Shown one piece after another: positions 36,951-49,114 of a stretch of DNA of 64,000 nt. The position numbers and the translations under genes are program-made. Position 1 is the stretch's first letter. Every line of letters begins with the position of its first letter. This DNA is from Amia ocellicauda. Lineage: Eukaryota > Chordata > Actinopteri > Amiiformes > Amiidae. The notes under the pieces were generated by a model. The model saw nothing but the letters and a program-made list of their open reading frames with translations. It did no database searches and was not told the DNA's origin. The stretch spans positions 6,373,905 to 6,437,904 of the forward strand of contig NC_089853.1 of NCBI RefSeq assembly GCF_036373705.1, given 5' to 3'.

Positions 36951-38132
36951 TAGTTATTAATGGACACCAAACGAGCACGATGGGGCGAATGGCCTCCTCT
37001 CAATTCGACACTTTCTTGTGTTCTTTGTACTGTTAGTGCACCACACTACAATCTTGTAGGGGACAAAAGTGTCACACCCTCTTAACTTGGCCCATGTTCC
37101 CGTAGGACATTGCTTATTCCCTAAAGACACTTTAAGATGCCTTCTACCACGCCTTGTCTTTTCCTATTGATTGTGTTGTTATTGTCTGTGTGGCAAACAG
37201 GACAGGAGGAAACCCTGTTTTACCCAGAGGGGTTAGTCTGCCACAGCGCCGGACAGCCAGCGGTTCAGCTCCACTGCCACTCCACTGGAGTCTCACACAA
37301 GTCTGCCCGTGGTGCTGTAGGAATGTCTGACTAAGTAAATACATTGAGTTAAAAATAAACATGGGAAAGGAAAAGTGTATTCGCACTAGGTAAAATCGTC
37401 TGCTAATAAATAAAGAAACAAACCACTACGTTAATGCTAATACTATGTTTTTATGTAATCCTTTTCCAAGGGCACATTTCACTTTGGGGTCTATAGCTCC
37501 TCACCAGAACATTACCTTGTTCAACCTAAACTGCACTTCAGTTTCGTGAGGAGCCAGGACTCTGGATTCTGAGGGTCAAGACCAGCTCAGCGCTGCGTTT
37601 CCAAGCCCACTCACTGAATGAATCCCCTTCAGCTCCACAGAACATCCTGTGACATTTTGAATGTCCTTGGCACTTAATTAAATTATCATAGAAAATCCCA
37701 CAGTTGCACACAGTATAATGCCTATCAAAGTAGAGGATTTCATCCCAGGCTTCTAACAGGGTGCTGTTGTTTTTGTGTTTTTCGACATACATACTTGTAT
37801 AATGCAGAATCAGTTTATACTCTTTCCTAATATTAGCAGGCAGCAGACATGGTGTGTGGCATAAATCACTCTGCAGCCACCGGCTATAGACCCAGCTCCC
37901 CTGAAATCCCTTTGCAGCGGTACAGATGTGTCCAAGCTTCATGCAAATATATATTTTAAAATGCATGCAACCTATGAGGCAGAGATGGATGGTTTAGGTC
38001 CTGTGCTCATTGACTGTGCCAGCGGCGGTGTGTGAGTGCGAGTCACACAGCAATGCACTTCCTGTAGAGAGTTTGCCAGCATAAATAAATAAATAAATAA
38101 ACAAACAGACACACAAACAAATAAAAGGAGAC

Positions 38133-38146
38133 GGGGGGGGGGGGGG
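38133..38146. repeat. G14 run
   Basis: Fourteen consecutive G after a TAAA-rich stretch (38083-38123). Confidence 0.9.
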
Positions 38147-39427
38147 AAGTCAGGCCAATACCACACAGCCCTGCAGGTTCTCGCTGGCTCACGGATAGAC
38201 AATATTATTAGATTGGCGTTTCCTGTGACTGCTGTCTGGTCAATGAGCAGCCAGCAGCCTCCTGTCCTCCTCACTCACTGACACACGTGTGCTCAACGTC
38301 CCGAAACCCTTCCCAAATGTACAGACAATCACAATCAGAGGCATCGGAGGCTTTCGCTCTGCTGTGGGCTGTGTGCGCAGTGGGCGGGTGTTAAAGGGAA
38401 ATGCCTCCACAGAGGGACAGAACCACCTTGTGTCTCATCCCTGATTAAGCACTTTCCCTCCCCTGTGCCTCATTTGTTGAGTCTAATACAATGTTTTGCC
38501 CCAGTGTGTAACTTATTGCGTTACATTGCGATGTATTCTACGTTTGCGTTGTGAAACCTCTGTTTGCTGTGTAGAACTTATTTCAGCCCATTCTTAAGTG
38601 TACATTACCAGCCTAATCAATTCCCTGTACCTTGCAAATGTGTAGAACAATATGTGCGTGTGTATATTTTTGGAGCCTTGTTTGTTTTCTCTAGCACTGG
38701 TCACACAAGTGTGGGTCAGAGGCCTCCGGTCTGGCTCCTCCAGCTGGGAGGAGAGCTGTCAATAGTACATGCAGACATATGTAAGCTTTTTTATATGTCG
38801 TGCCCTTTACAGTACTTCAGGGAGGGAAAAAAGAGTGCGAGTGAAGGAGTGAAGGATTACTGTTCCCTGGGGTGACCCCTTTAGCTCAATGCAGAAGGCA
38901 GGGAACTTCTATGGACAGGGTGGAAGAGCATCCATATCTTTTAGCTGCAGCCCACCTGTTCATTGAATTAAAGATGTGACCGGCTCTTATTTATAGAGGT
39001 GCTTGGTAAGGGAATCTTTTATTGTCCCTTCACTCCACTAAGTTTTGACCCCTGGTTTTGACCAATGCTAAATAGTGAATCCATTGTGTTTGTCACTTAT
39101 TAATTTAAAACAGCTGGAAAGACAGACCCGTATTGTTATTCTTGTATTACTGTTAATGCCCCCCACCATGTAAAACAGGAATAACTTATCCTTCAGTTTT
39201 CAACCACACTAGTTGTGAATATAGCAAAAAGACAAAAACAACATTGCCACAATTAACCTGTGTAAAAGTTTAATGGCAGAACTGTTCTAGGCTTTCCATT
39301 TTGAATACTGAACACATAACATTTCTCTGAACCGTCTCTGGCAACTCTATTGCACCTCCTAACTACATAAGGTGAGAAGAACAGTTGAATTTGGTAATAA
39401 TAATTGTTCTACAGTATATATAACACT

Positions 39428-39453
39428 ATTATTATTATTATTATTATTATTAG
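39428..39453. repeat. (ATT)n microsatellite
   Basis: About eight or nine ATT units. Confidence 0.85.
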
Positions 39454-40209
39454 CTAATTGGTAAATAAGCCTGTGATACACATTTCTCTATTGATAGTAA
39501 ACCTATCGATGTTGGCAGAAAAAACAAGACGAAGCAATGCACACACAGGGCACCTTGAACTCATGTGGAGTTAGCAACCGATCTCCTTATTAGCTATAAA
39601 TTCTGAAATGTGTTTGTGTCATTACCTATAATTGAATCAAATGTAATTTCAGATCAGTCTATTCAGGTCCACACAATCTCAAATGTAATTGATATGCATT
39701 GCAATATGCAGTCTTTACCAGCAAAATTGAAGGGGCTAATATTAATATTAATGAGACAGCATTGTCCTTATTTTCAGTACATAGCCATCAGCTTGTTGAA
39801 GATGTGGATTAAATCACACGTCTACAGTCCAACGAGAAGGGAGTGAATCTATAGTCTCTGAGGGATCTATATTAGCAGTTACGTTGACTCAGATGATCAT
39901 TAAGGGACGTCTGGGAATTGTAGCTCACATCCGTCACTTTTCCTTCAGTGAACAGGTTATAAAAGATGATATATTAATATTAATAATGAGAGAGACCTGT
40001 GCTCACACCTGCAGCTGCACTTCAACCACCAGATGTAACCGTGCAACGCAGGGTGTGTAACAAACACTTCCTTCTGTGGATCAATATCTGGTTGCTGAAC
40101 TCCTTGCTTTGAAAATTATGTCGGGGATGAGAAAACTGGGGAACAAGCATCAGCAGAGGTACCAAGGAAATCACACACTATTACTGACTTCTGATTACTA
40201 ATTGATTAT

Positions 40210-40923
40210 CTAACTGACCAGGCACTCGGGGGGCCCTGAACTGACCGCCGCGCAGTCTGTGTTGTCCGTGTTGCACTGGCTACACTCGCAGCTCAGCGCC
40301 AGGGGGTAGGTGAAGGAGGGCTCCACTCCGGTCAGGCAGTTGTGCAGCTTGATGGTGGTGTAGGAGACCTCCTTGAAGTTGCAGCTATTCTGGGTTATGA
40401 GGGCCATGGAGCTCTTAAACACAGGGTCCTGTCAAAGTCCAAGGAGCAAATCAGTGTGTCAGTGATTCTGAAAGACAGGTCTAACTCTGAGCCAAAGCCC
40501 CAATCCCTCCACCACCCAAGCTCTCACACTCAAGACCAGCTCTCTCGCCCAAGACAAGCATGTTGATATAGTGCCAAGCATTCTTAACTGCATTTGTAGT
40601 ATGTTGTCTGGTTTAATATTAAGGTAAGAAGATAAATGATACTCGCTAAACCCAGGCTGGCCAAACCCAATTCTTGTGTGCCAGTTAAACCAGTAGAACC
40701 ACAGCCCTAACCTCAGTCCCTGTCTTGCCCTGCGTTGTGCGGAGGTTGTGGGACGTACCTGTGTCTGGCAGTGTCCGGCACATGCGGTGGTGTTGATGGT
40801 GACACAGTTGCCACACTCCTCACTCTCCAGCGCCAAGGAGATGTTGGTGAGGCCACAGTCTGTGTCACCGTGGACAGACGCGCAGCACAGCATCGCGGCA
40901 CCGAGGAGCAACACAGAGCACAT
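40210..40923 (-). CDS. fshb: Follicle-stimulating hormone beta subunit
   Basis: Secreted pituitary glycoprotein subunit; pairs with the common alpha chain to form FSH, which acts on gonadal FSH receptors. Coding exons 40923-40759 and 40428-40210 join in phase 0 (127 aa; human 129). Residues 1-~19 are a signal peptide (MCSVLLLGAAMLCCASVHG). The mature chain has twelve cysteines in the cystine-knot spacing, the CAGHC motif, the seat-belt cysteines (CNTDNTDC ... PEC), and two N-glycosylation sites (NIS and NTT). The intron site after CQTQ is the one conserved in gonadotropin beta genes. The acidic CNTDNTDC loop fits FSH more than LH. Exon 2 begins at 40934 after tcctgtccag. Confidence 0.95.
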
Positions 40924-41207
40924 CGTGGAACCAGCTGGACAGGAGGAAACAGAACCAACAAGCAAGGAACCAGCGAGTCAAGAAAAGGACACACACACAT
41001 ATATACATACATGAAATTCAATCCCTACAACAAGCTGATGACAAGCTTTATAGAGAATTGCAATTATTGAATGAAGCGTGCCAGTTTACATCAACGACAA
41101 ATTAAAGGAAGAAACAAAGACACACAAAGGGAGCATAAAATAAAACTATTTCAGTTGGTGGACATTAAGTCCTGTAAAATGTAATGTAAAAAGGAGAGCG
41201 TGCCAAC

Positions 41208-41236
41208 CTGCAGGATCCTGATCTTGGGTGCCTGCG
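41208..41236 (-). other. fshb: fshb non-coding exon 1 (inferred)
   Basis: Beginning about 25-30 bases after the TATA box on the minus strand and ending at a donor CTGCAG|gttggc at 41208. A short first exon is normal for gonadotropin beta genes. The start is estimated. Confidence 0.5.
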
Positions 41237-41258
41237 ATCCTCACCTCGGATCGCATGT

Positions 41259-41266
41259 CTTTTATA
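41259..41266 (-). promoter_or_regulatory. fshb: fshb TATA box
   Basis: TATAAAAG on the minus strand, about 340 bases upstream of the start codon. A CCAAT box lies further upstream (AACCAATGGG on the plus strand near 41325-41336), and a TTTAAATTCC stretch lies between them. Confidence 0.8.
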
Positions 41267-41339
41267 CCTGGATCCTGATGGAACGGTAACCAGGGGGAAT
41301 TTAAAGAGCACAACACGACTCGCATGAACCAATGGGAGA

Positions 41340-43764
41340 AGACCAGTAATCAGTGGGCGACAGAACCGTAAAGCCCCCTGTAGTCAAAACAGTCTTAATG
41401 GATTAATGAGCGAACACCTCAAAGAAACTAACAAACAACACCAGCTCGCCACCCAGGAGGACTGGGATGCAGTGAGACTGTATTACACAGAGACATGTCC
41501 CCAAGGCCAGGATTCCTCACCTTATCTCCCCTTAACAGCAATAAAGACTCACAGCAAAATAAACATTTGAACTGATCTTTAAATGAACAGTTATTGTCTC
41601 TGTAGACCAGGGACACAAAATAATAGGAAGAATGAAAGAAAGAAGGGAAGAAGGAGAAATGTGCTTTGGTATTGGTATTCAGTGCTCCAGCTCTTGTAAC
41701 AGAAACAAATAATGAAACAAACAAATACATGTATACACTATTCATTTGGGCCAGTACTTAACGGTGGGTTTGCACCAGTCCTTTACGAAACTTTAAAAAC
41801 AAGTATCCTTCCTGCAACATCAAAGCAGCACCGCCACCTTAATGTGTTGCGTCACCTACTTTCTACAGAACATTTACAGCTTTTTATTTTCATTAATTCA
41901 ATCACAACAGCAATAATGTAAGTATCTTATTTGACTGCCTGGTCGCTACAGGCTGAGAGATGTAATTAATATTTTATATTGATAATTGATGTATTTTCTA
42001 TGAGCTCCCAACCGAACTGCGAGATTCGTGCGCCCTCTGGCGGGATTGTCGCTCTGTTGCACGACTGCGTTGCGGTTTTAAAAGCGATTGCTCTTACTGC
42101 CCTTTGTGCATCAAATGGTGCGTTTGAAACCATTGTCAGATGATGATTTTGATGTACCTATTGTTGTTACACAAGATACGCTGGTATTATGACTAGCCTG
42201 GAGGAGGTCACGGCAACCCTTATGCTGCCTGAAACTCAGGACCCATGTGCTTGGTAACATTTTAATTCTTGTAAATTAGACCCATCCAAATATAGAATAA
42301 AGGGAAACCGGTAAACTGGGGTCTAGGTGAAAAAGAGAAACATCACTGTGATACAGAGATAGTAGTGACAGGAAGGCCCCGACCCTGCAGAGGAAGCAGC
42401 CCCATCTCTCTCTGCTCCTGGCAGACCCTCTGAAAGACACACAGTTTGCAGCCGAGGGCAGGAAGGCCTCTGTGTCTGCATAAGCGCCCGGCGCAGAGAC
42501 AGCAGAGCGGTTCTCTCTGACTGGGTTCAGCAGCACGACTGAAGATTCGCTTTGCTGCTTTTCAGTTTATTGTAGTACCCTTGTATCAGTTCTCTACATG
42601 CATGCAACACACACATCATTTATTTATTTATAGTGCTCTATCTCTCATTTTATATTAGGCCACGCTGAAGTCCATCTTTTCATTGTTCAATTAAACCATC
42701 GTTCTCTAAAAATCCCATTTAGATACATTTAGATTTATTGACTAAACATTAAGAATTATGCATTAAGTGTTTGATATCTATCCCATAAGCTTTCCTGCTA
42801 GACACGAGAGAGGGAGAAAACCATTTCCCATTGCACAACCAGGGCCAGACTGGTAAGGTTCCTAAATAATTGAAATGTAGAAGAAATGGAGCTCACGTAG
42901 TGCAGGAGGAGGGAGGGATAATAAACCTGGCGCTGAGGACAACAGTCGTAGCTGTCCTTCTGGATCTCTCTGCAACAGCATCCCTTGAGCAGCTGCGAAA
43001 ACCAGTTCACTTGGTCATATCAAGGCTGAATGTGGTCAGTGAGTTCAAGCTCAGTTGGCAAGTTACTGAGATCCTATAGGACTGGGGTTGCTTGTCCTCC
43101 TGGGAGGCTACAGGGTCTTTGGAGTGGATCTCTGGCTTATTTACACCAACTCATTATTGTCCTCAATAGTGAAGATGAATATGATCTTTAGCCACTGATA
43201 GAAGATCTGAAGTCTCTCCAGGACCAGGGTTCCATAACACCAAGTTTAATTAAATATAAGACTGAGTTCAAGTATCAGCTCTACATGATAATGGATTTAG
43301 GATTTGAAATAAACACTATATGAAGTTGAAGACACAATGGGACAGACATTGCAGGAAGACTGTTTTTGAAATGTGAATCACTAACAACGATAAAGGGTGA
43401 TAAAAGTCCAGCAGTGGAGTGACAACAATATATCTAAAATGTAAATGTTTATAAACCACTTAATTAAATTATGGATTACTCAGTTGTGATGGCCGAATGT
43501 ATTTTAATTGGAAAGTGTGGCCAGGTGGATTGATTAATGTATGTATGCATGTATTCATTTATTTAAATGTAATGTTTAATAACAATGGGCTGAAAGATCA
43601 AGTTCAGGCAGAAACTGATCTGTCAAGCGAAGCAGGTTAATCCTTAAATACTACCGACAACATAAACCTCAGCACTGACGTCTAATAGAGACAGACACGT
43701 TATTAGTCAATGTAAAGCCCTGACGTGGAAAAGGGTGGAGTATTTAACTGAAATGAAAGATTGC

Positions 43765-43801
<37 letters not shown>

Positions 43802-44900
43802 GTGATGCAAGTGAGCAGTTTTCTCTTGTGTGTGTTTCTGTTGTTAGGCCCAGGATATTGCCTAGTTATGGGCTATAAAGGCAGAAATCCCATCAAACCC
43901 AGGCAAGAATGAGACATATGGGCTATGACAACAAATTTATTAAAACGGGATTAGGGGCGCTTTAATCAGAGATTAAACCGCCATCTCTGCGATCAGGGGT
44001 TATTTTAAGGTCTCTGCGTGAGGATGTGATTATGAGGAGAATGGGATAAGAATAACAACAAAAATCACAAAAGCAAACAACCCAGCTGATTTAATTAACT
44101 GAGAATAAATCAAATACATCACAGTACCGGGTGTGTTCATTTATGGGTTTAGATGTAATCAACAAAATAGTGGATTGAAACAAATGGCTTTCTGTGACGT
44201 AACAATGTGTCCAAGTCATCAAGCACCGGGATTTTCAATGACATTGGAATCCTTCGGCTTTTTTCTACTGTATCAGCGCAGAATAAACTGCATACAGCGA
44301 ATGACATAAGACAAAGGAGTCACTGTACTCATATACATTGTTATTAATATAATTAACAGAAAACAGTCCTAGTCATGTCGATACAGTGTTCACAGCTCAC
44401 CGCAATGCCTGGAAAAGCAGCATTACATTGTGTAGCTTATGCGCTATGTTTTGAATCAGTGAGTTGGCCTTTTCTGTGATGCATGCGATGTGAAAGGTAA
44501 CAAATAAATGCAAACCTGTATGAGGGCTCCATTTTAAGCATGAAGCTCCCACATCCCACATATGATTGCAATAATTTACAATCATAATCAATCACACACA
44601 GTCCCACACGCACAACATATATACACGCAAAAATCCAGTTTATTCAATGACATGAACACCGAGTCTGCGATGCCGGTGCTCTGTGGTGAAATGGCAACAG
44701 TTGTATATTGCCAAAAGAAGGGGGAGAAAAGTTACAGACAGCAATATTAATATCACGGGTGCAATGTCGGGTTGTAACCGCTGAGGGATGATATAAGTCT
44801 GGGATGCTCGGCGGATAGACCTGAAGTAACGTGTGTCTCAATAACAGAGACCCGGGAATACAGGCTGCGGCCAGACGCGCTTACTGGACGAATCAGCAGC
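41340..44900. other. fshb upstream region and intergenic DNA
   Basis: No exon supported. A CTCF-like site lies at 42029-42044. An (AT)n run lies at 43770-43793. Confidence 0.5.
42029..42044 (-). promoter_or_regulatory. CTCF-like motif between fshb and kcna4
   Basis: The minus strand reads CCCGCCAGAGGGCGCAC, close to the CTCF core. It is a motif match only. Confidence 0.4.
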
Positions 44901-45004
44901 ATCATACAGCTTCATCTTTAACATTATTCAACTTATTGACACGTTTTTATATCTGTGTATGTAGACGGATGTATACACATTGAGCAGTATCAATGTAATG
45001 TGTG

Positions 45005-45005
<1 letters not shown>

Positions 45006-45058
<53 letters not shown>
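45006..45058. repeat. (ATT)n microsatellite
   Basis: About 17 ATT units abutting the SINE-type tail at 45061, the usual position for a tail-seeded microsatellite. Confidence 0.92.
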
Positions 45059-45060
45059 GT

Positions 45061-45200
45061 ATTTCTTATTAGACGCCCTTGTCCAGGGTGACTTACAAAA
45101 TATAAGAGCAATAATGCAGTGCAGGTCAATGCATAATACATTTTACAAATTCCAATTTACACAAGTGTATACGAGATACACAGTAAACACTATATGAGGT
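45061..45200 (-). repeat. SINE/LINE-type 3' tail
   Basis: It opens AGACGCCCTTGTCCAGGGTG ACTTACAA, the reverse of the GTCGCCCTGGATAAGGGCGTCT tail shared by the SINE-like copies at 14 and 18 kb, but the body differs. Confidence 0.55.
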
Positions 45201-45257
45201 CTTACATCCTAGATTGTAAAAGCTGATCAGCACATCTGGAGGAATAGAGCTTTGTAT

Positions 45258-45258
45258 G

Positions 45259-45304
<46 letters not shown>
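45258..45304. repeat. (TA)n microsatellite
   Basis: More than twenty TA units. Confidence 0.9.
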
Positions 45305-45307
<3 letters not shown>

Positions 45308-45620
45308 TTTGGATCTATGTAGCAGTTCATGCAATGCAATATATATGCATCTGGACGAAAAGCGCAATTAAAGACAATATGCATTTTTGTCGAGAAACGA
45401 GGACAAAGTGGGGATTGATCCTGTTGAATTGCGTTACCAGCTGCTGCAGATCCAGCCATTAGCATCCCAGCCTCCTGCTAATATCATCTCACCTACAGAC
45501 ACGGATTCCGCACACATCTCTCTCTTTCCCCCCCGCATCTCTCTTTTGCGACAACGTTAGCACAGGGGAGGAGAGTGGAGAGGGGGGACGGGGACGGGGA
45601 CAGGGACGGGGTTGAGGCAG

Positions 45621-45629
45621 GGTGTGTGT

Positions 45630-45660
<31 letters not shown>

Positions 45661-45661
45661 G
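45621..45661. repeat. (TG)n followed by G18
   Basis: A TG run of about eleven units (45622-45643) passes directly into eighteen G. A second run of seventeen G is at 45838-45854. Confidence 0.92.
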
Positions 45662-46047
45662 TCGGGCTCTAGCAGTGTTATCATTTTGGCTCCACACTTT
45701 AACATCACTTACCATGCACTGCCTACTGTGAGGAGACGCGCCAGCCTGCAACAGACCACAGCCGCGCTAAAGGTGAATGCATCCCCGGTTCATTTCACGA
45801 GTTGTTTCGTGTCTATTGTGAAAAACGAGGGATGTGCGGGGGGGGGGGGGGGGGTCATCATCTAGAAATAAAAACCAACATATACAAAGGGGAGAGAGAG
45901 AGAAACTAGCCCAACTATAGCAGGTCATCCTGGGGAGAGAAACAGAGGAGCTGCGCCTGTTGTCGTTTTGCAAAATGTAAGTACATGTCTGAATCACTTC
46001 AGAGTATCTGGGGACCGAAGGGGGGGTTGTGCATGCACGGATGCTGT

Positions 46048-46071
46048 CTGTCTGTCTGTCTGTCTGTCTGT
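46048..46071. repeat. (CTGT)n microsatellite
   Basis: About six CTGT units. Confidence 0.85.
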
Positions 46072-46978
46072 GTTTGTGAAAACGACATGCACGGAGACAC
46101 GGCTGTGGAGCAAAATATAATCGCGCAGACTCCTGTTGCGGGGCTGGTCGTTTGGGTGGTGCGGGATGAAGGATGCTTTTGTAGCAGCAGCGATGCGTCT
46201 ACCTTTAGACATGCAAGTGTGAGGCTGGATTGGAAACTGGGGTGCCTTGTTCTGCAGAGCTGTGCTGCTCTCGCCGATAACACAATATTCTCCCTTGTTT
46301 GGTCCCCTCAGCTGTTGTCTGCATCAGATGAAGATATTTTAAATCGGGACCACTGACGGCCGCGAGAAGAATTGCATAGACAATATCCCCGAAAACAATC
46401 AAACAAAGCCCCCAAATCAAGCCCCCCTCCTGGGCACGGTGGATATCACCGGAGTTTGTGTCTAGACTGACAGTTGGAGGAGCAGACACGTTTTTGGAGA
46501 TGGGAGCCATTCTCGTTTTCCGACCAACACTGTGCTCGCCGTCCTGGAAGGCGCATCTCCTGCGGAACAGGTGCGGGCGCTGAGGAGGAGGAGCCGCGGG
46601 CTGGACGCTCAGCTGGTCCGTGTCTCGGTGTTTTCTGCTCTGAATGATGGCGTGATCAGACACAGTTTCGGGAAGATGCCCGGCAAAATCCGTTAACCCC
46701 GAACTGACAAGGACCGTGCCCCGCCTCCCCAGTCTGCTCCCTTTCACTCCCACGGCCCGACCCCGACACGATGGTGCCGCGCCGGCTCCGGCAGTGGACC
46801 GCAAGCCCCCGGCTGTCCGGCGCAGAGGCGGCACCGACCCCCCCGCTGTGACAGGTGCGGCTCTGACCATGCCCGGCCCCCGCCCCCCCAGCCCCCTGTT
46901 TCTGTGCGTGTGCGGCTCTCCTTGAACCCTTGCACACGCCCTTGAGAGAGAGAGAGAGAGAACAAACAAAAGACACGC

Positions 46979-47018
46979 ACCACCACAACCACCACAACCA
47001 CCACAACCACCACAACCC
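46979..47018 (+). repeat. 9-base repeat in the kcna4 leader
   Basis: Four units of ACCACCACA-type sequence lie about 20 bases before the kcna4 ATG, after a GA run (46945-46960). Confidence 0.8.
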
Positions 47019-47035
47019 CCCCACACGCACGCAGG

Positions 47036-49114
47036 ATGGAGGTTGCCATGGTGAGTGCGGAGAGCGGGGGGGGGTGCAACAGCCACCTGCCGTACGGGTA
47101 CGCCCATGCGCGTGCCCGCGAGAGGGAGAGGGAGCGCGAGCGCGAGAGACAGGCCCAGTCGCGCGCCGCCGCCGAGGCCGCGCAGGGAGGAGGAGGAGGA
47201 GGAGGAGGAAGCGGCGCAGGGGGAGCCACTCACCACCACAGCAACCACAGCCAGCAGCAGCAGCAGTGTCGCGCCGCCTCCTCCTCCTCCTCCCGGGGCA
47301 ACAACAGTAGCGCCGGCACCGCCTCACGCCCCTCCTCCTCCTCCTCCTCCTCCTCCTCCTCCTCCTCCTCCCAGCAGCAGCAGCAGCCGGCGCTGACAGG
47401 GAGGAAGAAGCGCCGGGGCGCCGAGGAGCGCAGGAGGAAGCGTCCGAGGAGCGGGGGGGGCTTTCGCCAGTCGGAGTTGGCGCTGCTCGGGTCTGAGGAC
47501 GACATGATGAAGGAGGAGGACGACGAGGAAGAGGAGGAGGACGAGGAGGAGGAAGACGGCGGCAGAGGAGGGGGAGGAGGAGGAGGAGGAGGAGAGACGC
47601 GGCACCAGAGGAAAAGTTTGCTGTGCAACATGGGTGATGAGGAGGAGAGCGTCTCCCTCACGGACAGGCGCCCCCAGCCCGGGTACGAGCCCGTGTACAG
47701 CGCCTACGGCTGCTGCGAGAGGGTGGTCATCAACGTGTCGGGGCTGAAGTTCGAGACGCAGCTGAAGACCCTCACCCAGTTCCCGGAGACCCTGCTGGGG
47801 GACCCCGAGAAGCGCATCCGCTACTTCGACCCGCTGAGGAACGAGTACTTCTTCGACCGCAACCGACCCAGCTTCGACGCCATCCTGTACTACTACCAGT
47901 CCGGCGGGCGGCTGAAGAGACCCGTCAACGTGCCCTTCGACATCTTCTCGGAGGAGATCAAGTTCTACGAGCTGGGGGACGAGGCCATGCTCAAGTTCCG
48001 GGAGGACGAGGGCTTCGTGAAGGAGGAAGAGAAGCCCCTGCCCGAGGACGAGTTCAAGCGCCAGGTGTGGCTGCTGTTCGAGTACCCCGAGAGCTCCAGC
48101 CCCGCCAGAGGCATCGCGATTGTCTCTGTCCTGGTCATCCTCATCTCCATCGTGATCTTCTGCCTGGAGACGCTGCCCGAGTTCAGGGACGAGAAGGAGC
48201 TGCACGGCGCTGCTGGAGGGGCAGGCAACGGGACGGGACAGCCGGACAACGGGTACACCACCTTCAACGACCCGTTCTTCATCGTGGAGACGGTGTGCAT
48301 CATCTGGTTCTCCTTCGAGCTCATCGTGCGCTTCTTCGCCAGCCCCAGCAAAGCGGGCTTCTTCAAGAACATCATGAACTGCATCGACATCGTGTCCATC
48401 TTGCCTTACTTCATCACCCTGGGCACCGACCTGGCCCAGCAGCAGGGCAACGGGCAGCAAGCCATGTCCTTCGCCATCCTGAGGATCATCCGTCTGGTTC
48501 GGGTCTTTCGCATCTTCAAGCTCTCCCGGCACTCCAAGGGTCTGCAGATCCTGGGGCACACCCTCCGGGCCAGCATGCGGGAGCTGGGGCTGCTCATCTT
48601 CTTCCTCTTCATCGGGGTCATTCTGTTCTCCAGCGCCGTGTACTTTGCCGAGGCGGACGAACCCACGTCCCAGTTCCAGAGCATCCCCGACGCGTTCTGG
48701 TGGGCAGTGGTTACGATGACCACGGTGGGATACGGGGACATGAAACCCATCACGGTGGGGGGTAAGATAGTGGGCTCCCTGTGCGCCATCGCAGGTGTCC
48801 TGACCATCGCCCTGCCCGTGCCGGTCATCGTGTCCAACTTTAACTATTTCTACCACAGAGAGACCGACAACGAAGACCAAACCCCAGTCGTGCAAAACAC
48901 GGCCTGTCCTTACCTCCCGACAAACTTTCTCAAGAAGTTCAGGGGGTCCCCTTCCAACTCCTCTCTGGGGGACAAGTCCGAGTACATGGAGATGGAAGAG
49001 GGGGTGACGGAGTCCCTCTGTGGGCTGGAGAAGCAAAGCCACAGCAAGGGGAACGGGACAGAAATAGCCAAGAAAAACAGCACGAATCCCAAATCGGTGC
49101 AGACTGACGTGTGA
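47036..49114 (+). CDS. kcna4: Voltage-gated potassium channel Kv1.4 (A-type)
   Basis: Plasma-membrane channel that forms tetramers and carries fast-inactivating A-type current. Single exon, 692 aa (human 653). Residues 1-~20 ([20 protein letters not shown]) are the N-type inactivation ball. Residues 25-220 are low complexity: Arg/Glu repeats, Gly, Ser (about 97-113), Gln and an acidic run (about 157-177). The T1 tetramerisation domain covers about 226-320. S1 is near 360-384, S2 411-437, S3 443-467, S4 476-502 ([20 protein letters not shown]), S5 508-541, pore 555-572 with filter TVGYGD, S6 575-610 with PVPVIVSN. The C-terminus TDV is the PDZ ligand for PSD-95-type scaffolds. The ATG is the conserved start. 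All key residues are present. Confidence 0.98.
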   Translation: MEVAMVSAESGGGCNSHLPYGYAHARARERERERERERQAQSRAAAEAAQGGGGGGGGSGAGGATHHHSNHSQQQQQCRAASSSSSRGNNSSAGTASRPSSSSSSSSSSSSSQQQQQPALTGRKKRRGAEERRRKRPRSGGGFRQSELALLGSEDDMMKEEDDEEEEEDEEEEDGGRGGGGGGGGGETRHQRKSLLCNMGDEEESVSLTDRRPQPGYEPVYSAYGCCERVVINVSGLKFETQLKTLTQFPETLLGDPEKRIRYFDPLRNEYFFDRNRPSFDAILYYYQSGGRLKRPVNVPFDIFSEEIKFYELGDEAMLKFREDEGFVKEEEKPLPEDEFKRQVWLLFEYPESSSPARGIAIVSVLVILISIVIFCLETLPEFRDEKELHGAAGGAGNGTGQPDNGYTTFNDPFFIVETVCIIWFSFELIVRFFASPSKAGFFKNIMNCIDIVSILPYFITLGTDLAQQQGNGQQAMSFAILRIIRLVRVFRIFKLSRHSKGLQILGHTLRASMRELGLLIFFLFIGVILFSSAVYFAEADEPTSQFQSIPDAFWWAVVTMTTVGYGDMKPITVGGKIVGSLCAIAGVLTIALPVPVIVSNFNYFYHRETDNEDQTPVVQNTACPYLPTNFLKKFRGSPSNSSLGDKSEYMEMEEGVTESLCGLEKQSHSKGNGTEIAKKNSTNPKSVQTDV

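Larger units (their letters stand above)
35700..40200. other. Intergenic DNA between the unknown gene and fshb
   Basis: It contains the Tc1-derived element at 36526-36950, a G run of 14 (38133-38146) and an ATT run (39428-39453). A 65-codon frame at 37137 begins with a signal-peptide-like stretch but has no other support. Confidence 0.55.

Noticed and set aside
46205-47248. 347-codon antisense frame before and over the kcna4 start
   Set aside because: Low complexity, no domain, no splice or promoter support; it arises from GC-rich leader DNA.
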